Shown here: piece by piece, positions 34,779 through 43,701 of the stretch
How positions within the stretch are numbered: position 1 is the first letter of the stretch
How the letters are laid out: the number at the start of each line of letters is the position of its first letter
Assembly (NCBI RefSeq): GCF_012927305.1
Contig: NZ_JABBGH010000003.1
Span: 868,001 to 932,000, forward strand
Reading direction: 5' to 3'
DNA: 64,000 nucleotides
Origin: Hymenobacter polaris
Lineage (GTDB): Bacteria > Bacteroidota > Bacteroidia > Cytophagales > Hymenobacteraceae
Notes under the pieces: model-generated
Database searches by the model: none
What the model saw: the letters and a program-made list of their open reading frames with translations, nothing else
What the model was told of the DNA's origin: nothing
Position numbers and translations under genes: made by a program

Positions 34779-35392
34779 CGGCAGGTGCTGGCCTCGGCGC
34801 CGTAGGCCGCCAAGTCGAGCAGCTGCTGCTGCACCGTGGCCTGCCACCGGGTTACCGAGCCGCCGATGGAGTCGGCGGCCACTTCCGCATCGAAGCGATT
34901 GTTGCAAGTGGTTTTGGCCACCAGCAACTCCGCGATACGCCCGTGCAGCTCGGCCGTGAAGGGGTAGCGCCCGGCGCGGTAGTAGCTGGCTACCAGCGCC
35001 CGAATCTGGCGGGCGTACAGCTCGTTGATGTCAAAATGCACCTGCTCGTGGGCTAGCGTCAGGCGGTTGGCGAAGCTGGCCGAGTCGCGCACCCACGAGT
35101 GGCTAGGGTCTAGGTACGACGCCACCTGGAAAGTGCCCCGGCCTCGGGCATCGGCGCAGGGCAGCACCGCAATGCCCGTTGCCACGCACGCCCCCAGGGC
35201 CCGCTCGCCGGCGCGGGTTTGCACGGGGCAGGTGCGGGCCCGAAAATCGCCCCAGCGTAAGGGGCGCTGGGCCTGCCAGTAGACCATGCCCCGCACCTCG
35301 GCCTGGGCGGCCCGGCTGGCGTGCGGCGGCCCGCCACCCAGCGTGCCCAGCCCGGCCACAAGCAGCAGGCGCGCCAAGAGAGACAAGAACAT
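34775..35392 (-). CDS. Exported DUF922-like putative zinc metalloprotein
   Basis: 205 residues from ATG 35392. Signal peptide FLSLLARLLLVAGLGTLGGG. The mature part contains RPLRWGDFRAR and, in a helix, LTLAHEQVHFDINELYARQI: HEQVH matches the HExxH zinc motif seen in DUF922 proteins of Bacteroidota. Four cysteines in the mature part may form disulphides. Peptidase activity is inferred, not shown. Converges tail-to-tail with DoxX. Confidence 0.75.
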   Translation of the reverse strand: MFLSLLARLLLVAGLGTLGGGPPHASRAAQAEVRGMVYWQAQRPLRWGDFRARTCPVQTRAGERALGACVATGIAVLPCADARGRGTFQVASYLDPSHSWVRDSASFANRLTLAHEQVHFDINELYARQIRALVASYYRAGRYPFTAELHGRIAELLVAKTTCNNRFDAEVAADSIGGSVTRWQATVQQQLLDLAAYGAEASTCR

Positions 35393-35565
35393 AGCGAAGG
35401 GGCCGCAGCGGATGGGAAAGCAGCCGCTAAAGTAGCCGCCGCCCAGCCGCCGCGCAAGCCGCCCTGGCCGCCACCGAGCGCTCGTCCGGCAAGGCCCCTC
35501 GTTGTGCAATTCGAAGCCCTCGGGCATCAAGCGGGTAGCGTATCACCAACCCCCGCTTCGCTGCC

Positions 35566-37581
35566 ATGCACAACCTATCGCTTTTCCTACTGCTAGTAGC
35601 CCTAGGGCCCGCCGCGACCGGTGCTCAGCCCGCGCCGCCAGCTGCCCCCGCCGCGGTCACCTCCACGCGCACCATCAGCGGGCGCGTGACCGATGCTCAG
35701 GGCCAGGGCCTGCCCGGCGTAACGGTACTCGTGAAGGGTGCCACCCTAGGCACCAGCACCACCGCCAACGGCACCTACGTGCTGGCGGGCGTGCCAGCGC
35801 GCGGCCGGCTGCTGTTCAGCGGCGTGGGCTACGTAACCCAAGAGCTACCCCTGCCCGCCGCCGGCCAGCCGCTAAATGTGGTGCTGCTGGAAAGCCACCA
35901 GTCGCTGCAAGAAGTGGTGGTGGGCTACGGCGCGCGGCAGCGGCACGACGTAACGGGCGCCGTAGCCACCAGGCCAGCCCCAGCCCCGGTGATGGCGCCC
36001 CCGCCGCCGTTGCAGCAGCAGCTCCAGGGCCGGGCGGCGGGCATCCTGATAACGCCAGCCAGAACTAGTAGGCAGTTGAAATTCACGCCGCCGGTTGTGA
36101 AGCGCGATGAGGAAGTATGGCCCGCCCGCCCCGAGGCCGGCGCGGGCGACACCTACGCCAAGGTGCAAGAAAACGCCTTCCAGGCAGTAAAGCAAGCGCC
36201 GCTGAGCACCTTCTCGCTTGATGTGGACAATGCCAGCTACACCAACGTGCGGCGCTTCCTGAACGAAGGCCAGCTGCCCCCGCGCGACGCCGTGCGGGTC
36301 GAAGAGATGCTGAATTACTTCCGGTACCAGCTGCCCGCGCCGGCCGCCAGCAGCCCCGACCCGGTGCGCATCAGCGCCGAGCTAAGCGAGTGCCCCTGGG
36401 CCCTAGGGCACCAGCTGGCCCGCATCGGCATCCAAGCCAAAAACATCGAAACCGCCAGCCTGCCGCCCGCCAACCTCGTGTTTCTGGTCGATGTATCGGG
36501 CTCGATGGACGAGGCCGATAAGCTGCCCCTGGTGCAAGCCGGCTTGAAGCTGCTGGTGCGCCAGCTGCGGCCCCAAGACCACGTGGCGCTGGTGGCCTAC
36601 GCCGGGGCGGCCGGCCTGGTGCTGCCCCCCACGGCCGGTAACCGGCAGCAGGAAATCCTCGACGCCATCGACCGCCTGCAGGCCGGCGGCTCTACGGCGG
36701 GCGGTGCGGGCCTGCGGCTGGCCTACTCGGTGGCGCAGCAAAACTTCCAGAAGGCAGGCAACAACCGCGTAGTGCTGGCCACCGATGGCGACTTCAACGT
36801 GGGCGAAAGCTCGGACGCGGCCATGGAGCAACTCATTGTGCAGCAGCGCGAAACCGGCGTGTTCCTGACTGTGCTGGGCGTGGGCCGCGGCAACCTGCGC
36901 GACAGCCGCATGGAATTGCTGGCCGACAAGGGCAACGGCAACTATGCCTACCTCGACAACCTCGACGAAGCCCGCCGCACGCTGGTGGCGCAGTTTGGCG
37001 GCACGCTCTTCACGGTGGCCAAGGACGTGAAGCTGCAAATTGAGTTCAACCCCGCCCGCGTGGCCAGCTACCGCCTCATCGGCTACGAAAACCGCCTGCT
37101 GGCCAGCGAGGATTTCAACAACGACCGCAAGGACGCCGGCGAGCTGGGCGCGGGCCACACCGTCACGGCCCTCTACGAGCTGGTGCCCCTAGGGTCGCCT
37201 AACCCCTTGGTAGACCAGCTAAAGTACGCGCCCCAAAATGTGCTGCTGCCCGCCGGCACCGCCGCCGAGGTGCTCACCGTGAAGCTGCGCTATAAGGAGC
37301 CGCAGGGCAGCGCCAGCCGCCTGCTGGCCCAGCCGCTGGCCGGTGCCGCCACGCCCATCGCCCAGGCCTCGGCCGACCAGCAGTTTGCCGCCGCCGTGGC
37401 CGAATTTGGCTTGCTGCTGCGCCAGAGCGAGCAGCGCGGCACTGCTACCTGGGCTAGCGCCACCCGCCTGGCCCAGGCCGGCCGCGGCCCCGACGCCGAT
37501 GGCTACCGCGCCGAGCTGGTGCGCCTTATCGGGCTGGCCGAGGGCCTAGGGCCGGCCAGCAAGGCCGTAGGCGCGCGGTAG
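35566..37581 (+). CDS. VWA domain protein with CarboxypepD_reg and SusC-like plug start
   Basis: 671 residues. Signal peptide to about residue 20; carboxypeptidase regulatory-like domain 44-105 (TISGRVTDAQGQGLPGVTVL); then LQEVVVGYGARQRHDVTGAV, the TonB-box/plug opening sequence of SusC receptors, but no barrel follows. A linker leads to a VWF_A-associated N-terminal region (FSLDVDNASYTNVRRFL) and a VWA domain with MIDAS DVSGSMDE starting near D309. The C-terminus (KLRYKEPQGSASRLL...) resembles the DUF3520 tail of YfbK-type proteins. Likely periplasmic or surface metal-dependent binding protein. Single gene, ended near palindrome copy 8. Confidence 0.88.
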   Translation: MHNLSLFLLLVALGPAATGAQPAPPAAPAAVTSTRTISGRVTDAQGQGLPGVTVLVKGATLGTSTTANGTYVLAGVPARGRLLFSGVGYVTQELPLPAAGQPLNVVLLESHQSLQEVVVGYGARQRHDVTGAVATRPAPAPVMAPPPPLQQQLQGRAAGILITPARTSRQLKFTPPVVKRDEEVWPARPEAGAGDTYAKVQENAFQAVKQAPLSTFSLDVDNASYTNVRRFLNEGQLPPRDAVRVEEMLNYFRYQLPAPAASSPDPVRISAELSECPWALGHQLARIGIQAKNIETASLPPANLVFLVDVSGSMDEADKLPLVQAGLKLLVRQLRPQDHVALVAYAGAAGLVLPPTAGNRQQEILDAIDRLQAGGSTAGGAGLRLAYSVAQQNFQKAGNNRVVLATDGDFNVGESSDAAMEQLIVQQRETGVFLTVLGVGRGNLRDSRMELLADKGNGNYAYLDNLDEARRTLVAQFGGTLFTVAKDVKLQIEFNPARVASYRLIGYENRLLASEDFNNDRKDAGELGAGHTVTALYELVPLGSPNPLVDQLKYAPQNVLLPAGTAAEVLTVKLRYKEPQGSASRLLAQPLAGAATPIAQASADQQFAAAVAEFGLLLRQSEQRGTATWASATRLAQAGRGPDADGYRAELVRLIGLAEGLGPASKAVGAR

Positions 37582-37590
37582 GGTATAAAT

Positions 37591-37708
37591 AAAAGGTGGT
37601 CATGCTGAGTTTGCCGAAGCATCTCTCCCGCGCCGTATGGTAATCGTGACAACGACCTGCAAATGGCGCGGTAGAGATGCTTCGGCAAGCTCAGCATGAC
37701 CACCTTTT
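37591..37708. repeat. Large intergenic palindrome, copy 8
   Basis: Outer arms AAAAGGTGGTCATGCTGAG and CTCAGCATGACCACCTTTT, core TTGCCGAAGCATCTCTCCCG and GCGGTAGAGATGCTTCGGC. T-run on the plus strand could make it a terminator for the VWA gene; it ends 31 bp before the permease start. Confidence 0.92.
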
Positions 37709-37739
37709 TTCTCAGGTGCCTAGCCTACCTTCGCCACCT

Positions 37740-39185
37740 ATGGCGCAACCCACTTTGCAGCGTCGCCTGGGCCTCCTCCAAGCCACGGCGCTCAATATGA
37801 TTGATATGGTCGGCATCGGGCCCTTCGTGACCCTGCCGCTGGTGATGGGGCTCCTAGGGCCCAACTTCTTGCTGGCCTGGCTGGTAGGAGCGGGGCTGGC
37901 CTTTGCCGATGCCTGCATTTGGAGCGAGCTGGGCGCGGCCTACCCCGAGGCGGGCGGCTCGTACCGCTTCCTCAAGCTGGCCTATGGCGAAACCACCTGG
38001 GGGCGTTACATGTCGTTTCTCTACGTCTGGCAAACGCTTATTCAGTCGCCGCTGGTGCTGGCCTCGGGCGCCATTGGCTTTGCGCAGTACTTCGGCTTTC
38101 TGGCCAAGGGCCAACCCTGGTGGCACCCCGAAACCGCCTGGTGGCAGCCCAAGCTGGTAGCCGGCGCCACGGTGCTGCTGCTCATCGTGCTGCTCTACCG
38201 CCGCATCGAGGACATTGGCAAGCTGGGCGTGGCGCTGTGGGTGGGCGTGCTGGGGCTGATGGGCTGGCTGATTTTTGGCGGCCTCACCCACCCGCACTAC
38301 CCGGTGGCCTTAGTGCCGGCCGGGGGCCTAGGGGCACTGCCCGGCCTGCTGCTGTCGGCCGCCATGGGCCAGGCCGCCGTCAAGAGCATTTACTCCTACC
38401 TGGGCTACTACAACGTGTGCCACCTGGGCGCCGAAATCAAGGAGCCGCAGCGCGTTATTCCGCGCAGCATGTTCCTCAGCATCATCGGCATTGCCTCGCT
38501 CTACCTGCTGCTGAATTGGAGCGTGGGCACCGTCATTCCGTGGCGCGAGGTGCAGGGCTGGCAAGCCAGCGCCAGCGACCAGTCGCAGTACATCGTGAGC
38601 GTATTTATGCAGCGCCTCTACGGCCCGGTGGCGGCTACCATTGCCACGGGGCTGGTGCTGCTGGTGGCCTTCGCCTCGCTGTTTGCGGTGCTGCTGGGCT
38701 ACTCGCGCATCCCCTACGCCGCCGCCGCCGACGGCGAGTTTCTGCCCGTTTTTGCCAAGCTGCACCCCACCAAGCACTTCCCCTACGTGTCGCTGCTGCT
38801 GCTGGGCGGCGTGGGCTTCGTGTTCAGCTTGCTGTTTCGGCTGGGCGAGGTGATTTCGGCCATTCTGGCCATGCGCATTTTGGTGCAGTTTGTGGGGCAG
38901 GCCGTGGGGCTGGTGCTGCTGCGCCGCCGGCGCGGCACGGCCGCGCTGCCCTTCAAGATGCCGCTCTACCCGCTGCCGGTGCTGCTGGCGGTGGCCGTGT
39001 GGCTGGCCGTGTTTGCGGGCATCGCGCCGGTCGAGGTCAGCTGGGGCGGGCTGCACTTTCGCCTCTACTTCCAGCTGGCGGCCCTGGGCATGATGGCCCT
39101 GGGCACGCTGGCTTTCCTGCTCTGGAGCCGCCGCCTGGGCCGCTGGCCTTTTGCCGGAAAAACTGCTGCCGGGACGATAGGATAA
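37740..39185 (+). CDS. APC family amino acid permease
   Basis: 481 residues from ATG 37740. Twelve or so hydrophobic segments. The first helix holds ALNMIDMVGIGPFVTLPLVM, with the unwound GIG substrate motif of APC transporters, and GAAYPEAGGSYRFLKLAYG follows helix 2. SYLGYYNVCHLGAEIKEPQR is the conserved helix 6/loop region. Imports or exchanges amino acids; substrate not deducible. The frame extension upstream to 37677 is encoded by the palindromic repeat and is not part of the protein. Confidence 0.9.
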   Translation: MAQPTLQRRLGLLQATALNMIDMVGIGPFVTLPLVMGLLGPNFLLAWLVGAGLAFADACIWSELGAAYPEAGGSYRFLKLAYGETTWGRYMSFLYVWQTLIQSPLVLASGAIGFAQYFGFLAKGQPWWHPETAWWQPKLVAGATVLLLIVLLYRRIEDIGKLGVALWVGVLGLMGWLIFGGLTHPHYPVALVPAGGLGALPGLLLSAAMGQAAVKSIYSYLGYYNVCHLGAEIKEPQRVIPRSMFLSIIGIASLYLLLNWSVGTVIPWREVQGWQASASDQSQYIVSVFMQRLYGPVAATIATGLVLLVAFASLFAVLLGYSRIPYAAAADGEFLPVFAKLHPTKHFPYVSLLLLGGVGFVFSLLFRLGEVISAILAMRILVQFVGQAVGLVLLRRRRGTAALPFKMPLYPLPVLLAVAVWLAVFAGIAPVEVSWGGLHFRLYFQLAALGMMALGTLAFLLWSRRLGRWPFAGKTAAGTIG

Positions 39186-39316
39186 AAAAAGTGCGGCGGA
39201 CGTGTAATAAAGCGGGTATTAGTTCGGTAGTACTTTTAGCGCCCTAGGGGTGCTCGGCCAAGCTGCGCTTGCAGCAGGTAGCCAGGCTATTCCGATTACC
39301 TTTCACCTTTTCTCTT

Positions 39317-40573
39317 ATGCTCCGTCGGTTACTGTTTGCCGCTGCTTTCCTAGGGTGCTGCCTGGCCGGGCAGGCCCAAAAAGCGCCCGCCAAAGAAACA
39401 TTTGCCACCTACGACAGCCAGTTTGAGTTGCAGCGGCGCCAGCTGAGTGAGGCGCACCAGTACCCGCAGCTCCTCAAAATGTATGGCGACTGGCACCGCG
39501 CCTACGCCAAGCTACCCGCGGCCCAAAAGGCGGAGTTTCAAAACCGCCTGCCCAATATTTACTACAACGAGGCCTGCTACTACTCGCTGGCCCACCAGGC
39601 GGACCCGGCCGTGCGCTGCTTCGGGCAGGCTGTGGCCGCCGGCTGGCGCGACTACCAGCACGCTACTGTCGATACCGACTTCGACTACATCCGCACTAAT
39701 CCGGGCTTTCAGCAGCAGCTGGCCGTGCTGCGCGAGCGCGGCGACTACCTCTACGTGCTGAAGCAAGCCGGGCCCTACGCCCCCGGCCCCGGCGCCGCAC
39801 TGCCCGCCTACACCTACCAGCCCGCCGCCGAGCCCCACCTGGCCGCCCTGCGCCAGCGCTACAAGCTCGACTCGGTGGCCGGCCAGCAAAGCGACGTGGC
39901 CCGCTTCATCAATTTGCTGCACTGGGTGCACAACCAGGTGCCGCACGACGGCCAGCACGGCAACCCCGCCTCGCGCAATGCCCAGGATTTGCTGACCGTG
40001 TGCCAGCGCGACAAGCGCGGCCTCAACTGCCGGGGCCTGGCCACGGTGCTCAACGAGGTGTACCTGGCCATGGGCTACCAGTCGCACTTCGTAACCTGCC
40101 TGCCCAAGGACACGCTTGACCCCGACTGCCACGTTATCAACGTGGTATACGCCCCCAGTCTGCGCAAATGGGTATGGATGGACCCCACCAACGATGCCTA
40201 CGTGATGAACGAGCAAGGCACGCTGCTGGGCATTGAGGAGGTGCGCGCCCGCCTGCTCGACGGCCGCCCCCTGCTGCTCAACCCCGACGCCAACTGGAAC
40301 CACCGCCAAAGCGCCACCAAGGAGCAATACCTCTACTCGTACATGGCCAAAAACCTCTATAAGCTGGAGATTCCGGTGGCCAGCCAGTACGACTTTGAAA
40401 CCCGCCAGCCCGGCCGCACCTACGAGTACCTGCAGCTGCTGCCCCAGGCGGCCCTAGGGAGCGGGCCCGCCACCCGTACCCACCACTACCCCAAGGAGGA
40501 CGTCACCTTCACCACGCACACCACCAGCGACCCAGCCGCCTTCTGGCAGGTGCCGCCGGTGGCAGTCCCCTAG
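39317..40573 (+). CDS. Exported transglutaminase-like domain protein
   Basis: 418 residues from ATG 39317. Signal peptide LRRLLFAAAFLGCCLAGQAQ. Residues 75-150 look like a TPR-like helical segment (YYNEACYYSLAHQADPAVRC). The transglutaminase-like core carries C238 (RGLNCRGLATVLNEVY), H272 (PDCHVINVVY) and D289 (WVWMDPTNDAY), a complete Cys-His-Asp triad. Periplasmic peptidase or cross-linking activity is possible; substrate unknown. Single gene. Confidence 0.85.
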   Translation: MLRRLLFAAAFLGCCLAGQAQKAPAKETFATYDSQFELQRRQLSEAHQYPQLLKMYGDWHRAYAKLPAAQKAEFQNRLPNIYYNEACYYSLAHQADPAVRCFGQAVAAGWRDYQHATVDTDFDYIRTNPGFQQQLAVLRERGDYLYVLKQAGPYAPGPGAALPAYTYQPAAEPHLAALRQRYKLDSVAGQQSDVARFINLLHWVHNQVPHDGQHGNPASRNAQDLLTVCQRDKRGLNCRGLATVLNEVYLAMGYQSHFVTCLPKDTLDPDCHVINVVYAPSLRKWVWMDPTNDAYVMNEQGTLLGIEEVRARLLDGRPLLLNPDANWNHRQSATKEQYLYSYMAKNLYKLEIPVASQYDFETRQPGRTYEYLQLLPQAALGSGPATRTHHYPKEDVTFTTHTTSDPAAFWQVPPVAVP

Positions 40574-40624
40574 GGGTTCCCCGGCCGCTGTCAGCCCGCT
40601 GGTGCTTTAGCCAGCACCTACCCC

Positions 40625-41347
40625 CTAGGGCAGCCAGTGCCCCAGCGCCCCCGCTACCAGCGCGCCGGTTAGGGTATTGAGAAAGTTGACCGCGTTGTTG
40701 CTTAGGTAACCCCGCCGCTCCAGCGTGGCGCCCAGCACCGAGTCGGCCAGGTTGCCGGCCGTGCCCGCCACCAGCAGCCACCCAAAAGCCGGCCCCCAGC
40801 CAGCGCCTAGGCAGTACGCCGCCGCCAGCACGGCGCTGCCCGCCAGCCCCAGCGCCGTGCCTTCCAGGCTCACCACGCCGTTGAGGCCGCGCGCATCGGG
40901 CCGCAGGGTGAGGATATTATAGTAGCGGCGGCCATACACGTTGCCCAGCTCCGAGGCCAGGGTATCGGCGGTGGCGGCGGCAAAGCTGCTGGCCAGCATA
41001 AAGCAGGCCAGTGGCGCGGCGGGCGGCCACTGCCACGCCAGCAAACCCAGCACGCCCGCCACGCCCGCATTGGCCACTACCTGGCCGGCCGTGCGGCGGC
41101 CCCGGTTTTCCTCAGCTAGCCCCAGGCGGCGCTTATCGGCCACGCGCCAGCCGGAAGCGGCCGTGCCCAAGCCAAAAAACAGAGCCAGCTGCGCCAGCCC
41201 CCCGAAGCCGCTGCCCAGGTAGATGAGCAGCCCTAGGGCGCCGCCCACCCACACGGCGGCCGTAGTCAGCTTGCCCGCCCGCGCGCTGTAGCCCATGCCC
41301 AGGCCGAGCAGCAGCACTACCAGGCCTAAGCGGAGCAAATCAGTCAT
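40625..41347 (-). CDS. DUF92 (TMEM19-like) membrane protein
   Basis: 240 residues from ATG 41347. Five or six hydrophobic helices with the DUF92 signatures: GKLTTAAVWVGGALGLLIY, SSFAAATADTLASELG, and GTAGNLADSVLGATLERRGY with SNNAVNFLNTLTGA at the end. DUF92 includes enzymes of phytyl/polyprenyl phosphate metabolism in phototrophs; role here unknown. Much longer frame upstream is a shadow of the acetyltransferase gene. Confidence 0.88.
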   Translation of the reverse strand: MTDLLRLGLVVLLLGLGMGYSARAGKLTTAAVWVGGALGLLIYLGSGFGGLAQLALFFGLGTAASGWRVADKRRLGLAEENRGRRTAGQVVANAGVAGVLGLLAWQWPPAAPLACFMLASSFAAATADTLASELGNVYGRRYYNILTLRPDARGLNGVVSLEGTALGLAGSAVLAAAYCLGAGWGPAFGWLLVAGTAGNLADSVLGATLERRGYLSNNAVNFLNTLTGALVAGALGHWLP

Positions 41348-41367
41348 GAAGTAAAATATGGGCTTGG

Positions 41368-41883
41368 CTAGTCCACCCGCTTCTCGTAGCAGAAGAATCG
41401 TAGCCCCGGCCGAAATGCCAGTTTTATTTCGCCCGCGAAGCGGTAGCCGAGCTTGGGAAACAGCCGCTGCGTGGCCGCGTTTTCCGAGTTGGTATCTACG
41501 CGCAGGGTGTGCAGCCCTAGGCGGCGCGCTTCGGCTTCGGCCTCCGCCAGTAGCGCCTGAGCCACCCCTAGGCCCTGCGCGGCGGGCGACACGGCCAGCC
41601 GGTGCGTCACCACGGCCGGCTCGGCGGCGTCCCAGTCGGCGTCGGCATACTCGGGGTCCTGGTCCTGGGTAATAGCGGCAATGCCCACTACGGTGCCGGT
41701 CTGCTCGGCTACCCACAACTGCCCTAGGGCAATATCCTGCTGAAAAACCGCTTCGTTAGGATACTCGCTAGTCCATTGGTAATTGCCGGCGGCGTTCATT
41801 AGCGGCACCACGGCTTGCACTAACGCTACTACGGCGGGTAGGTCGGCGGGCGTAGCGCGGCGAATGGTCAAGTCGTGGGTCAT
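41368..41883 (-). CDS. GNAT family N-acetyltransferase
   Basis: 171 residues from ATG 41883. DLTIRRATPADLPAVVALV is the GNAT N-terminus; LAVSPAAQGLGVAQALLAEA contains the acetyl-CoA-binding Q/RxxGxG/A loop (QGLGVA), and NAATQRLFPKLGYRFAG is the typical C-terminal motif B. Substrate unknown. Lies 20 bp from DUF92 on the same strand, likely an operon. Confidence 0.88.
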   Translation of the reverse strand: MTHDLTIRRATPADLPAVVALVQAVVPLMNAAGNYQWTSEYPNEAVFQQDIALGQLWVAEQTGTVVGIAAITQDQDPEYADADWDAAEPAVVTHRLAVSPAAQGLGVAQALLAEAEAEARRLGLHTLRVDTNSENAATQRLFPKLGYRFAGEIKLAFRPGLRFFCYEKRVD

Positions 41884-41940
41884 TTGGCGGATATGGTAGA
41901 GTTCACCGTCCACATTCCCTATATTTTCACAGTCAACGCT

Positions 41941-42933
41941 CTAGCCCCGGCGCAGCACCTCGGCCGCTTCCTTGGCGAAGTAGGTGAGGATGGCATCGGC
42001 GCCGGCGCGCTTGATGCTCAGCAGCACCTCCATCATGGTTTTTTCGCCATCAACCCAACCGTTTTGGGCGGCGGCTTTTATCATCGCGTACTCGCCGCTC
42101 ACGTTGTAGGCCGTCACGGGCAGGGTGGTGTGGTCTTTCACTTCCCGAATGATGTCGAGGTAGCTCAGGGCGGGCTTAATCATCACCATATCCGCGCCTT
42201 CCAGCTCGTCGAGGGCCAGCTCGCGCAGGGCTTCGCGGCGGTTGGCGGGGTTCATCTGGTAGCTTTTCTTATCGCCTTTTTTGGGGGCCGAGTCCAGTGC
42301 GTCGCGGAACGGGCCGTAGAAGGCCGACGCGTACTTAGCCGTGTAGCTCATGATGCTCACGTGCTGAAACGCGTTGCTGTCGAGCACATCCCGAATCCAG
42401 GCCACGCGCCCATCCATCATGTCGCTGGGCCCGATGATGTCGGCGCCGGCGCGGGCCTGGGCCAGGGCCATCTGGCCTAGTATTTCCAGCGAGGCATCGT
42501 TGAGAATTTCACCCGTTTCCTGGTTCACCACCCCGTCGTGCCCGTCCGAGCTATAAGGGTCCATCGCCACGTCGGTCATCAGCACCACGTCCGGAAACTG
42601 GCGCTTGATGTCGGCCACTGCCCGCAGGTACAGCCCATCCAGGTTGGCCGATTCGCGGGCCAGCGGGTCCTTCAGCGCATCGCTGATGCTCGGAAACGGC
42701 GCAAACGTGTGGATGCCTAGGGCCACGGCCGCCCCTACCTCGTCGATAACGCGGTCGGCCGAGTGGCGGTAAATGCCCGGCATCGACTTGACTTCCAAAC
42801 GTTGATTCTGCCCTTCGATAAGGAAGAGCGGGTAGATAAAATCGTGGGCCGTGAGGCGCGTTTCCTGCACTAGGTCGCGGATTACCTGGTTTTTGCGGTT
42901 GCGGCGCGGGCGGTTCGTGGGAATAATCGGCAT
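41941..42933 (-). CDS. hemB: Porphobilinogen synthase (delta-aminolevulinate dehydratase)
   Basis: 330 residues. Starts RPRRNRKNQVIRDLVQETRL and has the two active-site lysines, K200 (SYTAKYASAFYGPFRDA) and K253 (VMIKPALSYLDI). The metal loop reads MTDVAMDPYSSDGHDG, with Asp where zinc enzymes have Cys, so it belongs to the Mg-dependent, non-zinc type. Condenses two 5-aminolevulinates to porphobilinogen in heme synthesis. Upstream of and co-oriented with the GNAT gene (57 bp gap). Confidence 0.97.
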   Translation of the reverse strand: MPIIPTNRPRRNRKNQVIRDLVQETRLTAHDFIYPLFLIEGQNQRLEVKSMPGIYRHSADRVIDEVGAAVALGIHTFAPFPSISDALKDPLARESANLDGLYLRAVADIKRQFPDVVLMTDVAMDPYSSDGHDGVVNQETGEILNDASLEILGQMALAQARAGADIIGPSDMMDGRVAWIRDVLDSNAFQHVSIMSYTAKYASAFYGPFRDALDSAPKKGDKKSYQMNPANRREALRELALDELEGADMVMIKPALSYLDIIREVKDHTTLPVTAYNVSGEYAMIKAAAQNGWVDGEKTMMEVLLSIKRAGADAILTYFAKEAAEVLRRG

Positions 42934-43015
42934 AAGGCGAAAGCAAAAAGGCAGTCAAAGCTAAAGCTAGGCTAACCGCCCTGGGGCCGAAAAGATTTAG
43001 ACCCCGCGCCGCGCC

Positions 43016-43618
43016 TTACTTCGCCGGCTTGCTTTTCTTCTTGCCCCCGCTTAGCAGGCTATACAGCAGAAACAGCACCAGCAGCCCCGCTGCCGCAAAG
43101 CCCACGCCCGTGAAAAAGCCCGTGCCGAAGATGACGCTCACCAGCGCCCCTAGGCCCGCCAGCAGCCCCAGCACGACGGCAAGAAAAAACAGCGCAATTC
43201 CCCCGAGGCCGTTTTCGGTGGTGTGGGCCGGGCCGGCCGTGGCGCGCTGGCGCAGCAGCGGCCGCAGCACCCACCGGCCAGCCCCGGCCAGGCGGCTGGG
43301 CGCGGCGGCTGGGCTAAGCGTAGGCAGTGTTTCGGGGGCTAGAGGCTGCGGAGCCATCGCGGTGCGGGCAGCTGCCGGGTGCCTGGGCTGCGGCGCTGGA
43401 CTAGGCGCCGACGAACCCGCTAGACGTTCGGCTAGAACTGGCTGGCTGAGCGCCGCCGGTGCTTCAATTGGTGCCGGAGCGGCACTGGTAGCCACTGCTG
43501 CCTGGGTAGCTCGCGGGCCCGGGGTAGCAGTGGGCGCTACTGGCTGAAACTGAAATGCTACGCGTTCGGCCTGGCAGCCGGCGAGCAAAAAGGGAAGGGC
43601 AAGGAAGAGTTTTTTCAT
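43016..43618 (-). CDS. Hypothetical lipoprotein with C-terminal membrane segments
   Basis: 200 residues from ATG 43618. Signal MKKLFLALPFLLAGC with a lipobox Cys15; about 85 residues of Ala/Pro-rich low-complexity linker; then two hydrophobic helices (GGIALFFLAVVLGLLAGLGA, FFTGVGFAAAGLLVLFLLY) and a Lys-rich tail GGKKKSKPAK. A lipoprotein signal plus helices is unusual. Family unknown. Confidence 0.65.
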   Translation of the reverse strand: MKKLFLALPFLLAGCQAERVAFQFQPVAPTATPGPRATQAAVATSAAPAPIEAPAALSQPVLAERLAGSSAPSPAPQPRHPAAARTAMAPQPLAPETLPTLSPAAAPSRLAGAGRWVLRPLLRQRATAGPAHTTENGLGGIALFFLAVVLGLLAGLGALVSVIFGTGFFTGVGFAAAGLLVLFLLYSLLSGGKKKSKPAK

Positions 43619-43701
43619 GAGCAAAAAGCGCGGCGCCCCGGCCAGCCGGCCAGCGCGCTGCGCCTAGTACGTGCCCGCCGGCCCGGTGGGTACGCCCGCG
43701 C

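Noticed and set aside
37503..37760. Short proteins beginning MVMLSLPKHLYR or MLRQAQHDH
   Set aside because: These are translations of the palindromic repeat arms, not genes; the same strings arise at every repeat copy.
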